Source: an uncultured Veillonella sp.
Lineage (GTDB): Bacteria > Bacillota > Negativicutes > Veillonellales > Veillonellaceae
Assembly: GCF_900545795.1 (NCBI RefSeq)
Contig: NZ_URAR01000022.1
Location: 1 to 31,320 of the forward strand
Direction of reading: 5' to 3'
DNA: 31,320 bases
Of this stretch, positions 1 to 7,353 are shown in pieces. Below the pieces are notes generated by a model. It was not told the origin of the DNA. It did no database searches and saw nothing but the letters and a program-made list of their open reading frames with translations. Position 1 is the stretch's first letter, and every line of letters begins with the position of its first letter. A program made the position numbers and the translations under genes.

Positions 1-112
1 AAAATAAGAAAGATATTTCCCTGGCTGTGGATAGAGCAAAGGAAATAAAGCGCGTTACCATGGTACCGGCTACTACACTAGCTATTGTAATAATCATTTC
101 CCACACACTCAT
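1..112 (-). CDS. azlD: AzlD-type branched-chain amino acid transporter small subunit (N-terminal part, cut by window edge)
   Basis: Only the first 37 codons are inside the window. The ATG at 112 overlaps the azlC stop codon in an ATGA junction, the usual translationally coupled azlC-azlD arrangement. The visible peptide begins MSVWEMIITI and contains GTMVTRF, which fits the G-T-x-x-T-R-F signature near the N-terminus of AzlD proteins. AzlD is a small membrane protein of about 100 residues that works with AzlC in amino acid export. The C-terminal two thirds lie outside the window, so completeness cannot be judged. Confidence 0.85.
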   Translation of the reverse strand, partial: MSVWEMIITIASVVAGTMVTRFISFALSTAREISFLF

Positions 113-843
113 TTATTAGTCACCGCCTTTTTATCATACATATACATACCTAAAAAAACGGCTAACATCAAGAGCATGGCAGGTACCATAAAATAGTTAA
201 GCCCCAAGAAAACTAAACATCCTAAGGCAATACAAAAACCAATTAAACCATATTGTTTTTTATCAGATTTTAACAAATAATCTAAAAATAACACGCCAAA
301 TAAGGCCGCTAATACAAATTCAATACCTTTTAAATTAAATGTAATGAACTGACTGCCTATAGCCCCTATGGCTGCGCCAATAACCCAATAAATATAGTTC
401 AAGGCCGTTACATGCAAATAAAACCAACCGCGGTCTACATCTTCTGGCAAAGAGCACGTGGCATTAATAGCAAAACTTTCATCGCACATGCCATAAATAA
501 GCGGCCATTTTTTCCAACCTAAGGAGGTGTATTTAGTCACCATCGTAAGGCCATAAAAAATATGTCTTGCATTTACCATTAAAGCTAGAGTAAAGGCACT
601 TAATGGATCAAAAGGAGCGGCTAATAAAGCAACGGTCACAAACTCCATGGAGCCAGCATAAATAGTAGCACTCATGAGCACGGGCCAATACCAAGCTAAA
701 CCTTGGTCGGTAGCATATAAACCGTAGGAAATACCTAAGAACAAGAAGCCTGCGCAAATGGGAACAGTCAAAGGAAAGGCATATCGAAAGGCCCTTCGCC
801 AAGCTGGCTGACTAGTACTTGGTAAAACTGCTTTATCACTCAT
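109..843 (-). CDS. azlC: AzlC family amino acid exporter large subunit
   Basis: A 244-residue multi-pass membrane protein of the AzlC (BrnF/YgaZ) family, which with AzlD exports branched-chain amino acids and, in some bacteria, methionine. Family features are the N-terminal hydrophobic stretch with GISYGLYA, then MSATIYAGSMEF (the conserved S-x-x-x-Y-A-G-S-x-x-F block) and NARHIFYGL. The ATG at 843 is preferred over an in-frame start 66 bases upstream because AAGGAG lies just before it and the protein then begins at the usual family position. It ends in a 4-base overlap with azlD. The MetE-like gene ends 85 bases upstream with no terminator visible between them, so the two are probably co-transcribed from the S-box promoter. 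Substrate cannot be read from sequence. Confidence 0.9.
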   Translation of the reverse strand: MSDKAVLPSTSQPAWRRAFRYAFPLTVPICAGFLFLGISYGLYATDQGLAWYWPVLMSATIYAGSMEFVTVALLAAPFDPLSAFTLALMVNARHIFYGLTMVTKYTSLGWKKWPLIYGMCDESFAINATCSLPEDVDRGWFYLHVTALNYIYWVIGAAIGAIGSQFITFNLKGIEFVLAALFGVLFLDYLLKSDKKQYGLIGFCIALGCLVFLGLNYFMVPAMLLMLAVFLGMYMYDKKAVTNK

Positions 844-928
844 TACAAAACTCCTTTCTTTTATCCACTGACTTTTACTATAATTACATATTTTTTTACA
901 AGTTATCAACTATCTAGATGCTATGACC

Positions 929-2056
929 TTACTCTGCATCAGGCCATACTTCCTGTGCTACACGCTTAATCAACGCTAATTTAGCAAATTGTTCTTCTTC
1001 AGTTAAATTATTGCCTTCTTCTGTGGAAGCAAATCCACATTGAGGACTTAAAGCTAATTGTTCTTTAGGTACATATAAAGCAGCTTCTTCAATACGCGCT
1101 TTAATGTCATCTACATTTTCCAGCTCTGGGAACTTAGAGGTTACGAGACCTAATACGACCTTTTGCTTATTAATAAAGCGCAATGGTGTAAAACCACCAG
1201 CTCGATCAGAATCATATTCCAAGAAAAATCCATCTACATTACAATGCGCAAATAAAATGTTGGCTACAGGCTCATAACCACCAGAAGAGAACCACGTAGA
1301 GCGGAAATTACCGCGGCAAATATGCATAGTAACGGCCAAATCCGCTGGCTTATCAGCCAATGCGTAATTGATGACCTCTACATATTTACGACCAATGGCA
1401 TCCACATCAAGGCCGCGCGCTGCATAGACTTTGCGCTTTTCCTCATCACAGAACTCGCCCCAAGATGTATCATCTAATTGTAAATAGCGACAACCAGCTT
1501 CATAGAAGGCATGAATCGCTTTACGATAAGCATTCGCAATATCCTGGAATAAGCGCTCTTGATTTTCATATTGAGGAATTGGCTCATACTGTTCTTCGCG
1601 AACGCAGCAAATAAGGTGCAACATGGACGGTGAAGGAATCGTAATCTTAGGTACTGCACGTTCACCCACTGCATCACGCAAAAATGCAAAATCATTTAAA
1701 AATGGGTGGTCAGTAAAATCTATTGTGCCCGTAATTTCTAATGTAGCTGCTTTTGGTTGATGTCCCTTAAATGCTACCGACCACTGATCAGCTTTCACTT
1801 GCTCCACCCCATCTAAGGCTTCTAAAAAATCTAGATGCCAATAAGCGCGACGAAACTCACCATCAGTAACTGCTTGTAAACCAGCGGCTATTTCTTTATC
1901 CACTAAATCGCGGATGGCTTCATCTTCTACACTGCGAAGCTCCGCTTTTGTAATAACACCTTCTTCAAATTGCTTGCGCGCCTCTTTTACACTATTAGGG
2001 CGCAAAAAGCTACCTACTACATCATAACGAAATGGTCCTTTTTTACTTGTACTCAT
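929..2056 (-). CDS. MetE C-terminal-like (YxjG/YxjH type) homocysteine methyltransferase
   Basis: A 375-residue single-domain protein resembling the catalytic C-terminal half of cobalamin-independent methionine synthase, as in the YxjG/YxjH group. The zinc/homocysteine ligands are visible: His245 and Cys247 (MHICRGN), Glu280 (FFLEYD) and Cys340 (SPQCGF). N-terminal VGSFLRP is also typical. The likely role is methyl transfer to homocysteine to make methionine; the methyl donor for these short forms is not certain. The ATG at 2056 has AGAGG ten bases upstream; a TTG at 2062 is less well placed. A SAM-I riboswitch and terminator lie just upstream, which independently supports a methionine role. 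azlCD follow on the same strand. Confidence 0.88.
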   Translation of the reverse strand: MSTSKKGPFRYDVVGSFLRPNSVKEARKQFEEGVITKAELRSVEDEAIRDLVDKEIAAGLQAVTDGEFRRAYWHLDFLEALDGVEQVKADQWSVAFKGHQPKAATLEITGTIDFTDHPFLNDFAFLRDAVGERAVPKITIPSPSMLHLICCVREEQYEPIPQYENQERLFQDIANAYRKAIHAFYEAGCRYLQLDDTSWGEFCDEEKRKVYAARGLDVDAIGRKYVEVINYALADKPADLAVTMHICRGNFRSTWFSSGGYEPVANILFAHCNVDGFFLEYDSDRAGGFTPLRFINKQKVVLGLVTSKFPELENVDDIKARIEEAALYVPKEQLALSPQCGFASTEEGNNLTEEEQFAKLALIKRVAQEVWPDAE

Positions 2057-2121
2057 AATCAAATCGCCTCTCTTTTCTTTCTACAATTGTATTATCTACA
2101 TAAACAAAGGGTAAATAATAC

Positions 2122-2146
2122 AAAAAAACGTTGTCCCCCGACAACG
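2122..2146 (-). terminator. Riboswitch-controlled intrinsic terminator
   Basis: On the minus strand a 7-bp stem (CGTTGTC/GACAACG, 2129-2135 with 2140-2146) closes a GGGG loop and is followed by seven T residues (2122-2128). It sits directly after the S-box aptamer and before the MetE-like start, so it is the expression platform. High SAM should stabilise the aptamer and allow this hairpin to stop transcription. Confidence 0.93.
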
Positions 2147-2154
2147 CTGACTTC

Positions 2155-2252
2155 TATCATCTGTCGGTTTCCCGTTGGACTTAGCACCTTACCAAATGGC
2201 AGGTTGCCGCAGTTTCAAAGGGCCACGTCCCTCCACTGCTCTTGATGACATA
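2155..2252 (-). promoter_or_regulatory. SAM-I (S-box) riboswitch
   Basis: Read on the minus strand, the leader has the S-box core elements in order: ATCAAGAG, GGAGGGAC, TGGCCCT with TGAAAC, GCGGCAACC, then GGTGCTAAGTCC and a closing strand GATGA that pairs with TCATC at the 5' end (P1). This matches the SAM-I class in sequence and architecture. It lies between a good promoter and an intrinsic terminator and so should shut down the MetE-like gene, and probably azlCD, when SAM is plentiful. Confidence 0.96.
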
Positions 2253-2268
2253 CTATGAAATTACCTCT

Positions 2269-2298
2269 ATGATACGTCAATCAAGTATATTCTGTCAA
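2269..2298 (-). promoter_or_regulatory. Sigma-A type promoter for the S-box operon
   Basis: On the minus strand TTGACA (2293-2298) and TATCAT (2269-2274) are separated by 18 bases. Transcription would start near 2262, about ten bases upstream of the riboswitch P1 stem, which fits the leader exactly. Confidence 0.8.
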
Positions 2299-2334
2299 CT
2301 CAAATCCATTATTCGCCATTTACAATTCACGATT

Positions 2335-2437
2335 GATTTGCTGTTGACTCACTATTAATTTGATACTGATTTACTACTGATATACTATTGATTTCTTACT
2401 AACCTACTATTAACTTATTACTGATTTCTATTCTGAA
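2335..2437. repeat. Degenerate short tandem repeats at the 3' end of the DUF389 partner gene
   Basis: On the minus strand, variants of AATCAGTA and TTAATAGTA recur about every 9-13 bases for some 100 bases. The first copy is the end of the upstream gene itself (AATCAG followed by TAA), so the array seems to have grown from the gene's last codons. No hairpin terminator is visible here. Confidence 0.6.
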
Positions 2438-2771
2438 CTATTATTTCAACCGGCCACTCACTTTGGCTTTCTACCCATCTTTTTATTTTCTCTATGTTGC
2501 TAGGTGAGAGCTCACTATTAACTTGTAATTTTACTAACAGTTCTTTATAACTAACCTTATTATCTTCATCCATAGTTGTTAATAAGCCTACATTGGCACC
2601 ACTTACTTCTGGAAACAATAGGGGCAATTCTGAATTAATGCGTTCCGTTAATTTCTCTTCAACTAATGCTCTTTTATAAGCTGGATAATATAAAGTTGCC
2701 AGCTCTTTATAAGACTTCCCTTGTTCATTACTCATCATATGTTTTAAATTGTTCCCTATCATCGCATTCAT
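2418..2771 (-). CDS. Small protein coupled to the DUF389 gene, possibly its detached C-terminal part
   Basis: 117 residues, soluble in appearance, with no membrane segment. The second half (GLLTTMDEDNKVSYKELLVK onward, ending in a WPVEIIV strand) reads like an alpha/beta domain of the same kind as the C-terminal domain of the preceding DUF389 protein. Its ATG at 2771 overlaps the stop of that gene in an ATGA junction, so translation is coupled. It may act as a subunit or sensory domain of the DUF389 membrane protein. It could also be the tail of a once longer DUF389 protein split by a frameshift. I do not recognise an independent family. Confidence 0.7.
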   Translation of the reverse strand: MNAMIGNNLKHMMSNEQGKSYKELATLYYPAYKRALVEEKLTERINSELPLLFPEVSGANVGLLTTMDEDNKVSYKELLVKLQVNSELSPSNIEKIKRWVESQSEWPVEIIVQNRNQ

Positions 2772-3745
2772 TTGCTCTTCGTTAATCGTGTTATAGAGCC
2801 TTGCATTATATGGACGGTAGAATCAATAAGACGACTATATGAACTTAAAGCAACTTGCAACTCCTCTAGTTCAGTTTCGCTTACCGGTCGACCAATAATG
2901 TCTAAGGTTAATACTTTATCATCATAGGAATAGGAAATTACACTCATACTCGTATGGTCAATTTCCTTGCTAATAAAAGTCTTAATCTGTTGCTCGCGAA
3001 TATTATCGCCTACTGTTAAATAAGCCATATAAATACTTGGTATAGTTACTACAAAACCTAGGACTATCAAAATAATCTTCTGATAACTTTTATGCTCTTG
3101 ATCTGGATACACCACCGGTGGCACACGTAAGAGCTTGAAAATAAAATAGGCAGATAAACTAATAAAAAACGCATTGATGAAGAATAAATACATAGCACCA
3201 AAAAAGAAACTATAGGAACCGATGCTAATTCCATATCCAGCTGTACAAAGTGGAGGCATTAGAGCTGTTGCAATCGCTACTCCAGGGACTACATTATTTT
3301 TCTCTTCCCGCGTATTCCCAATTGCACCAGCGATGCCACCACACAAAGCAATAATTACGTCCCAAACAGTAGGCGACGTGCGCGTTAAAATTTCAGAAAA
3401 CGCATCACTTATAGGGGATAGCAAAAAGTAAATAGCCGAGGCAATCAAAGATACATTTACCTGAAAAAAGAGCTTCGTCATAGACTCTTTAATAAAATGA
3501 GTATCATACGTAGCCATGCCATATCCGGTAGCAATTAATCCCCCCATGAGAGGTGAAATTAACATAGCCCCAATAATAACAGCGGTACTATCCATATTAA
3601 GGCCTACAGAAGCAATTAATATGGCTGTAATCAATACAATTAAATTAGCGCCCTTAACGCTAGCATCACTTTCAATTCGCTCATTAAGCTCTGAAAAGGA
3701 TGCACTATCTTCCCTTATATTAAAAAACTTTTTCCAAGAAATCAT
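2768..3745 (-). CDS. DUF389 family integral membrane protein
   Basis: A 325-residue protein of the DUF389 (uncharacterised hydrophobic domain) family. A short polar N-terminus is followed by five or six membrane segments between about residues 33 and 240. Typical motifs are STAVIIGAMLISPLMG near residue 53 and ATALMPPLCTAGYG near 159. The C-terminal 80 residues form a soluble alpha/beta domain. The function of the family is not established; some members have been discussed as transporters. The start at 3745 is chosen because GAGG lies six bases upstream; the longer in-frame start at 3796 adds 17 residues without a better ribosome binding site. It overlaps the next gene by four bases. Confidence 0.85.
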   Translation of the reverse strand: MISWKKFFNIREDSASFSELNERIESDASVKGANLIVLITAILIASVGLNMDSTAVIIGAMLISPLMGGLIATGYGMATYDTHFIKESMTKLFFQVNVSLIASAIYFLLSPISDAFSEILTRTSPTVWDVIIALCGGIAGAIGNTREEKNNVVPGVAIATALMPPLCTAGYGISIGSYSFFFGAMYLFFINAFFISLSAYFIFKLLRVPPVVYPDQEHKSYQKIILIVLGFVVTIPSIYMAYLTVGDNIREQQIKTFISKEIDHTSMSVISYSYDDKVLTLDIIGRPVSETELEELQVALSSYSRLIDSTVHIMQGSITRLTKSK

Positions 3746-3856
3746 GTTGTTCCTCATTATAAAAAATAGACCAATATTATAAAAAGACCTGCCCATATAC
3801 CATATACAAAGATATAAAGATATAAAAATATACCAATATCTAAAAACATACTAATG

Positions 3857-3896
3857 TATAAAAAGACACTATAGCCTTAAAGGCTATAGTGTCTGT
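3857..3896 (-). terminator. Intrinsic terminator of the hydrogenase gene
   Basis: A 13-bp perfect stem (3864-3876 with 3882-3894, arm AGACACTATAGCC) has a five-base loop and is followed on the minus strand by TTTTTATA. It lies about 100 bases beyond the hydrogenase stop codon. Confidence 0.88.
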
Positions 3897-3991
3897 AATT
3901 CTGTACTATATCTGTAACTAGTTCAATATCATAAGCTATGTAGTAATCTACACTCTAGCGTATCAACTCTAGTTTCCTTTTTAAGATGTGA

Positions 3992-5434
3992 TTATTCAGC
4001 TTTCTTAAATTTAGGAGATGTAGGGCAAGTTTCTGGTGTTACATCTTTACGTACACCAAGGCTGTCGCTGCGATCAGTGTAATGAGTATGTAACAATTGC
4101 TCAGAAAGTTCACCTAATGGTTTATCGAAGAATTCTTCGTAAATTGCTTTAATTTCAGGGTTTTCATAGCTAGAGCGAAGTTTCATATTAGCATCTGCTT
4201 CATAAATGCCTTTAATACGAGCTTCTCTTACTTTATTAGCTACTGGCATCTTCACGCGCGGTTGACCGCCGCCACCAATACAACCACCAGGGCAAGCCAT
4301 CATTTCGATGAAGTCATATTTTTTACCAGTTGCTTTCATATCATCTAAGAAAGTACGGATATTTTTACCACCATGAACTACAGCAAGTTTTAATGTTTTA
4401 TCGCCAATTTCAACTTCAGCTTCACGAACACCTTCCATGCCACGAACTTCTTGTAAGTTAGTGTAACGTTCAGGAGTTGGTTCATCACCAGTGATAAATT
4501 TATAAGCACTACGAACAGCCGCTTCCATAACACCGCCAGTGTTACAGAAAATCACGCTACCGCCAGTTTCAGCGCCGATATATTTATCCATTTGGGATTC
4601 TTCCACTTGAGTGAAATCGATACCAGATTCGCGGATCCATTTAGCGAATTCACGAGTTGTAATACAGTAATCAGTATCACGTAATTCTTCTTTACCCCAG
4701 TATTCAGCAGATTTATTTTGCTCTGGACGACGAATTTCAAATTTCTTAGCTGTACATGGTGCAATACTTACGGACACGATTTTTTCAGGATCGATATTCA
4801 TTTTCTTAGCGAAATATGTTTTAATTACAGCTGCTTCCATAGCGATACAGCTACGTACAGAAGAAATATTTGGTAAATATTCAGGGTAGTAAGTTTCAGC
4901 GAATTTAACCCATGCTGGGCAGCAGCTTGTAAACTGTGGCAATTCGCCATGACCATGTACTACACGTTCAATCAATTCAGATGCTTCTTCCATGATAGTC
5001 AAGTCAGCACCAAAGTTAGTGTCTACTACATAATCAGCGCCAAGAGCACGAACAGCACCAATCATTTTACCTTCTAAGAAGGAGCCTGGTTCGTAGCCAA
5101 ATTCTTCACCAATGCCAATACGAACAGCTGGTGCAGTTTGCACTACAACGATTTTGTCTGGGTCAGCAATAGCTGCTTTTACTTGGTCAAGTTCAGAACG
5201 TTCATTCATGGAGTCAAATGGGCAGGCCGCTGCGCATTGACCGCAATGAATACAAATTGGCTCATCCCCTGTGGACTCTAAATCGTAGTAATCAAGTACG
5301 CCCATTACGTCAGCACAAGCACGACGGCAAAGGGTACAGTTTTTACATTTGTCCAAATCATGGATAATAGCTACATTGTTTTCAGAAATAGGAACGCGAC
5401 GATCAATGTGTTGGAATCGACTTTCGAAACTCAT
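3992..5434 (-). CDS. [FeFe]-hydrogenase, ferredoxin-linked, single subunit
   Basis: A 480-residue iron-only hydrogenase that interconverts protons and H2 using ferredoxin-type electrons in the cytoplasm. The N-terminus carries two [4Fe-4S] motifs: Cys30/33/36/40 and Cys61/64/67/71. The H-cluster domain has TSCCPAW (Cys171, Cys172), APCTAKKFE (Cys227) and EMMACPGGCIGGGGQP (Cys381, Cys385). The usual Met of the second motif (MPC) is Ala, and the FGxTGG stretch is FCNTGG, so this is a divergent clade, possibly group B. There are no NuoG-like or NADH-binding extensions. The ATG at 5434 follows GAGGTG seven bases upstream. The gene is monocistronic, with its own promoter, long leader and terminator. 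Confidence 0.95.
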   Translation of the reverse strand: MSFESRFQHIDRRVPISENNVAIIHDLDKCKNCTLCRRACADVMGVLDYYDLESTGDEPICIHCGQCAAACPFDSMNERSELDQVKAAIADPDKIVVVQTAPAVRIGIGEEFGYEPGSFLEGKMIGAVRALGADYVVDTNFGADLTIMEEASELIERVVHGHGELPQFTSCCPAWVKFAETYYPEYLPNISSVRSCIAMEAAVIKTYFAKKMNIDPEKIVSVSIAPCTAKKFEIRRPEQNKSAEYWGKEELRDTDYCITTREFAKWIRESGIDFTQVEESQMDKYIGAETGGSVIFCNTGGVMEAAVRSAYKFITGDEPTPERYTNLQEVRGMEGVREAEVEIGDKTLKLAVVHGGKNIRTFLDDMKATGKKYDFIEMMACPGGCIGGGGQPRVKMPVANKVREARIKGIYEADANMKLRSSYENPEIKAIYEEFFDKPLGELSEQLLHTHYTDRSDSLGVRKDVTPETCPTSPKFKKAE

Positions 5435-5633
5435 TATTTTGCACCTCACATTAATAAAATACTAGTTATGTATTCAAAATGGTGGGCACTCCCCACCTGG
5501 TTGACCCATTCTCATTTAAAAGCTTCTAAACCCTAGTTTTATGAAGTTTTATTTTAGGTCCACACGCGTTATCACTCAAACTGCTAAAAAGTTCGGTTAA
5601 ATCGGCTATTTTTAATGTAATGAGTGACATCTT
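5435..5633 (-). promoter_or_regulatory. Long 5' leader of the hydrogenase mRNA with possible structure
   Basis: From the predicted start site to the ATG is about 200 bases without an ORF. Two pairings stand out: TCACTCA with TGAGTGA enclosing about 45 bases near the 5' end, and a strong GGTGGG...GCCCACC hairpin around 5480-5498, about 50 bases before the start codon. It matches no riboswitch class I know. A regulatory function is an inference from length and structure. Confidence 0.45.
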
Positions 5634-5639
5634 AAGCTT

Positions 5640-5669
5640 AGTATAACATCTTATAAATCCCCATTTCAA
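5640..5669 (-). promoter_or_regulatory. Promoter of the hydrogenase gene
   Basis: Minus strand TTGAAA (5664-5669) and TATACT (5640-5645) with an 18-base spacer, both close to consensus. Start site predicted near 5633. Confidence 0.75.
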
Positions 5670-6002
5670 CTAGGAATTTACACTATACAGAGACAAACGG
5701 CCACTGCAAAAGAATTTATAACATATCTCCTTAACTCTGCTTAATAATTTTGAGAATCCATATCAAGAACAATGATATTTTAAAATAGTTTTTTCAAAAC
5801 TTTATTGCTTAGAAAGCTCAAAAGTCCTTATTGTTACTAGCTTTTTTATAAAACTGCTCCACTATATAGACAAAATTCTATACACTTCATCTATGCATAA
5901 ACAGCAATGCATAAAACCGATTTCAGTCTAGCTAATTCATCAGATTTATCGGCCCTAGCTTCTACCAGATTCTTCCTTCCTAACGCGCGCCATCTGAGTT
6001 GT
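5670..6002. other. Intergenic AT-rich stretch without a visible gene
   Basis: Between the hydrogenase promoter and the repeats behind the next minus-strand gene. No ORF with a ribosome binding site, no RNA gene and no clear hairpin terminator were seen on either strand. Confidence 0.6.
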
Positions 6003-6105
6003 TATTAATTCACGCCATTTTATCTCTTACTAATTGCCACTTTTATTTGTTACTAGTTACACTTTTATTTATTACTAGTTGCCAACATTTTACTTATCAC
6101 TAAGC
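6003..6105. repeat. Tandem 22-25 bp repeats derived from the 3' end of the upstream membrane protein gene
   Basis: On the minus strand five units of the form (C/T)TAGTAAnAAATAAAAGTGGCAA follow each other. The first unit is the end of the coding sequence: CTTAGTGATAAG then TAA, coding Leu-Ser-Asp-Lys-stop. Later units keep the spacing with substitutions, as expected for an old tandem duplication across the stop codon. Confidence 0.72.
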
Positions 6106-6701
6106 CATTTTTCTTTTATTCTATAAACAAAAGCAATCGCTGACCAATAACTAATCAGTTCCGCCAATTCCTCAAAATCTTGATGATACGGATCCAATAT
6201 ATCTATCATATTTCGTTCAAAAATAGTCTCTCCTAAAATAAGACCTAATAAAAATAAGCAAAAATATATTTGCATGACTCTATCCTGACTACTTTTTCTC
6301 ACAATAGTTATGATTAATTTCCGAGACTTAGCCAATGCCACAAAGAGTACTACAATTAAAGCACCAAGCACCCATGGCAAATAAGGACCAAACCACACCT
6401 CTTTTATAGACATAAAAACAGGCCCTTCTGCATCCATTCCTACAGGATAAAATACGCGCCCCCAACTTAGTTCACGACCAAAAGCTATTAAAAATAAAAT
6501 AGACCAAGCCCCAAATAGCCAACGCCGTTCACCGGTACTCCGCAGTAGCCAAATAAAACTAAGCACACATCCACCAAACAAAACAAGTGCTTCCATATTC
6601 TCAAACAGCTCATTTTCCCAAAAATATTGCTCTGGCAATAAAATGCCTAAAGGGCTCATGGCTATTAAAGCTAAAATAGTTATACAATTAATTAATTTCA
6701 T
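6090..6701 (-). CDS. Uncharacterised integral membrane protein
   Basis: 203 residues with five or six predicted membrane segments (about 5-22, 36-53, 61-77, 107-124, 142-157 and perhaps 177-193). It has a charged motif GRELSWGR at 75-82 and an acidic DFEELAEL at 175-182, both at membrane boundaries. I recall similar R-E-x-S-W-G and E-E-x-x-E patterns in unnamed bacterial membrane proteins but cannot name a family or function. GGGAGAG lies six bases before the ATG at 6701. It stands alone and is divergent from the dehydrogenase gene at 7354. Its 3' end forms the first unit of a tandem repeat array. Confidence 0.75.
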   Translation of the reverse strand: MKLINCITILALIAMSPLGILLPEQYFWENELFENMEALVLFGGCVLSFIWLLRSTGERRWLFGAWSILFLIAFGRELSWGRVFYPVGMDAEGPVFMSIKEVWFGPYLPWVLGALIVVLFVALAKSRKLIITIVRKSSQDRVMQIYFCLFLLGLILGETIFERNMIDILDPYHQDFEELAELISYWSAIAFVYRIKEKWLSDK

Positions 6702-7005
6702 AGTATTCTCTCCCGCGTGGATAAATCCATTCTGCTATATCTCATCATAATAAAACAATCTATTGTAAAAACCTTACTATACTGTGAAAACGTTACTACA
6801 CTGTACAAAATTTACACAGACTCGTCCCTAAGTTTACATAAAACAGATTTAATATAAATGAAATGTATTCAACACAAATAAAACTTTTCCCTTTACTTCA
6901 GTTTTCTATTGCATTATACGCTAACTTTGCGCATTTAGCAAAGCATATCCTATATATTTATATATAAATCTACAAATATATAAATAAACAGCCAATTATG
7001 AAAAG
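6702..7005. other. AT-rich intergenic DNA between divergent genes
   Basis: No gene, RNA or terminator seen. It must contain the promoter of the minus-strand membrane protein gene, but no convincing -35/-10 pair could be chosen. Confidence 0.5.
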
Positions 7006-7009
7006 GTAA

Positions 7010-7155
7010 ATTTTCTTACACTATAAAAGAGTAACCTCTTTACACTATAAATGCTTATTCTTTTTACGCTATAAAAGTTTACTTTTTAGACGATGAAAAT
7101 TTATTTTCTTTATACTAGAAAAGACATTTTTTACACTATAAAAGTTAATTCGCTT
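7010..7155. repeat. Degenerate 22-26 bp tandem repeat array in a divergent intergenic region
   Basis: About six units with the core TTTACACTATAAAAG occur one after another, with variants such as TTTTTACGCTATAAAAG and TTTATACTAGAAAAG. Each unit offers a TATAAAA or TATAAAT sequence. Unlike the other arrays in the window, this one is not at a gene's 3' end: it lies upstream of the dehydrogenase and of the divergent membrane protein gene. Confidence 0.7.
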
Positions 7156-7180
7156 TGTAGCACAAAAGCGATTGCCCCTT

Positions 7181-7251
7181 GCGCTCTTAGCATAATGCTA
7201 AGAGTGCTATCTATCCTAGTCATTTTACTTTATCTTGAGTTAGCGTATAAT
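7181..7251 (+). promoter_or_regulatory. Palindrome and promoter upstream of the dehydrogenase gene
   Basis: A 13-bp inverted repeat with a one-base centre (7181-7193 and 7195-7207, arm GCGCTCTTAGCAT with one mismatch) precedes a perfect TATAAT at 7246-7251. A weak TTTTAC at 7223-7228 gives a 17-base spacer. There is no T-tract, so the palindrome looks more like an operator than a terminator. The regulator is unknown. Confidence 0.5.
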
Positions 7252-7353
7252 GAATATAAGATTTATTATTGCTTCTGTCCTCAAAGGGGTATGGCTTTAC
7301 AGCATTTCCATATTTGTGGACATCTATTGTTCGACTATTATATGAGGTGTACT

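Noticed and set aside
1970..2245. 91-codon plus-strand ORF over the S-box region
   Set aside because: It lies antisense to the SAM-I riboswitch and the MetE-like start, and has no recognisable protein content.
3222..3782. Plus-strand ORFs antisense to the DUF389 gene
   Set aside because: Their composition is the reverse reading of membrane segments; no start signals.
7181..7207. CIRCE (HrcA) operator
   Set aside because: The TTAGCA and GAGTGC words are there, but the half-sites are not TTAGCACTC-N9-GAGTGCTAA in order or spacing.
7093..7353. N-terminal extension of the dehydrogenase by 87 codons
   Set aside because: It runs through the tandem repeats, the palindrome and a TATAAT promoter, has no ribosome binding site, and the family N-terminus starts at 7354.
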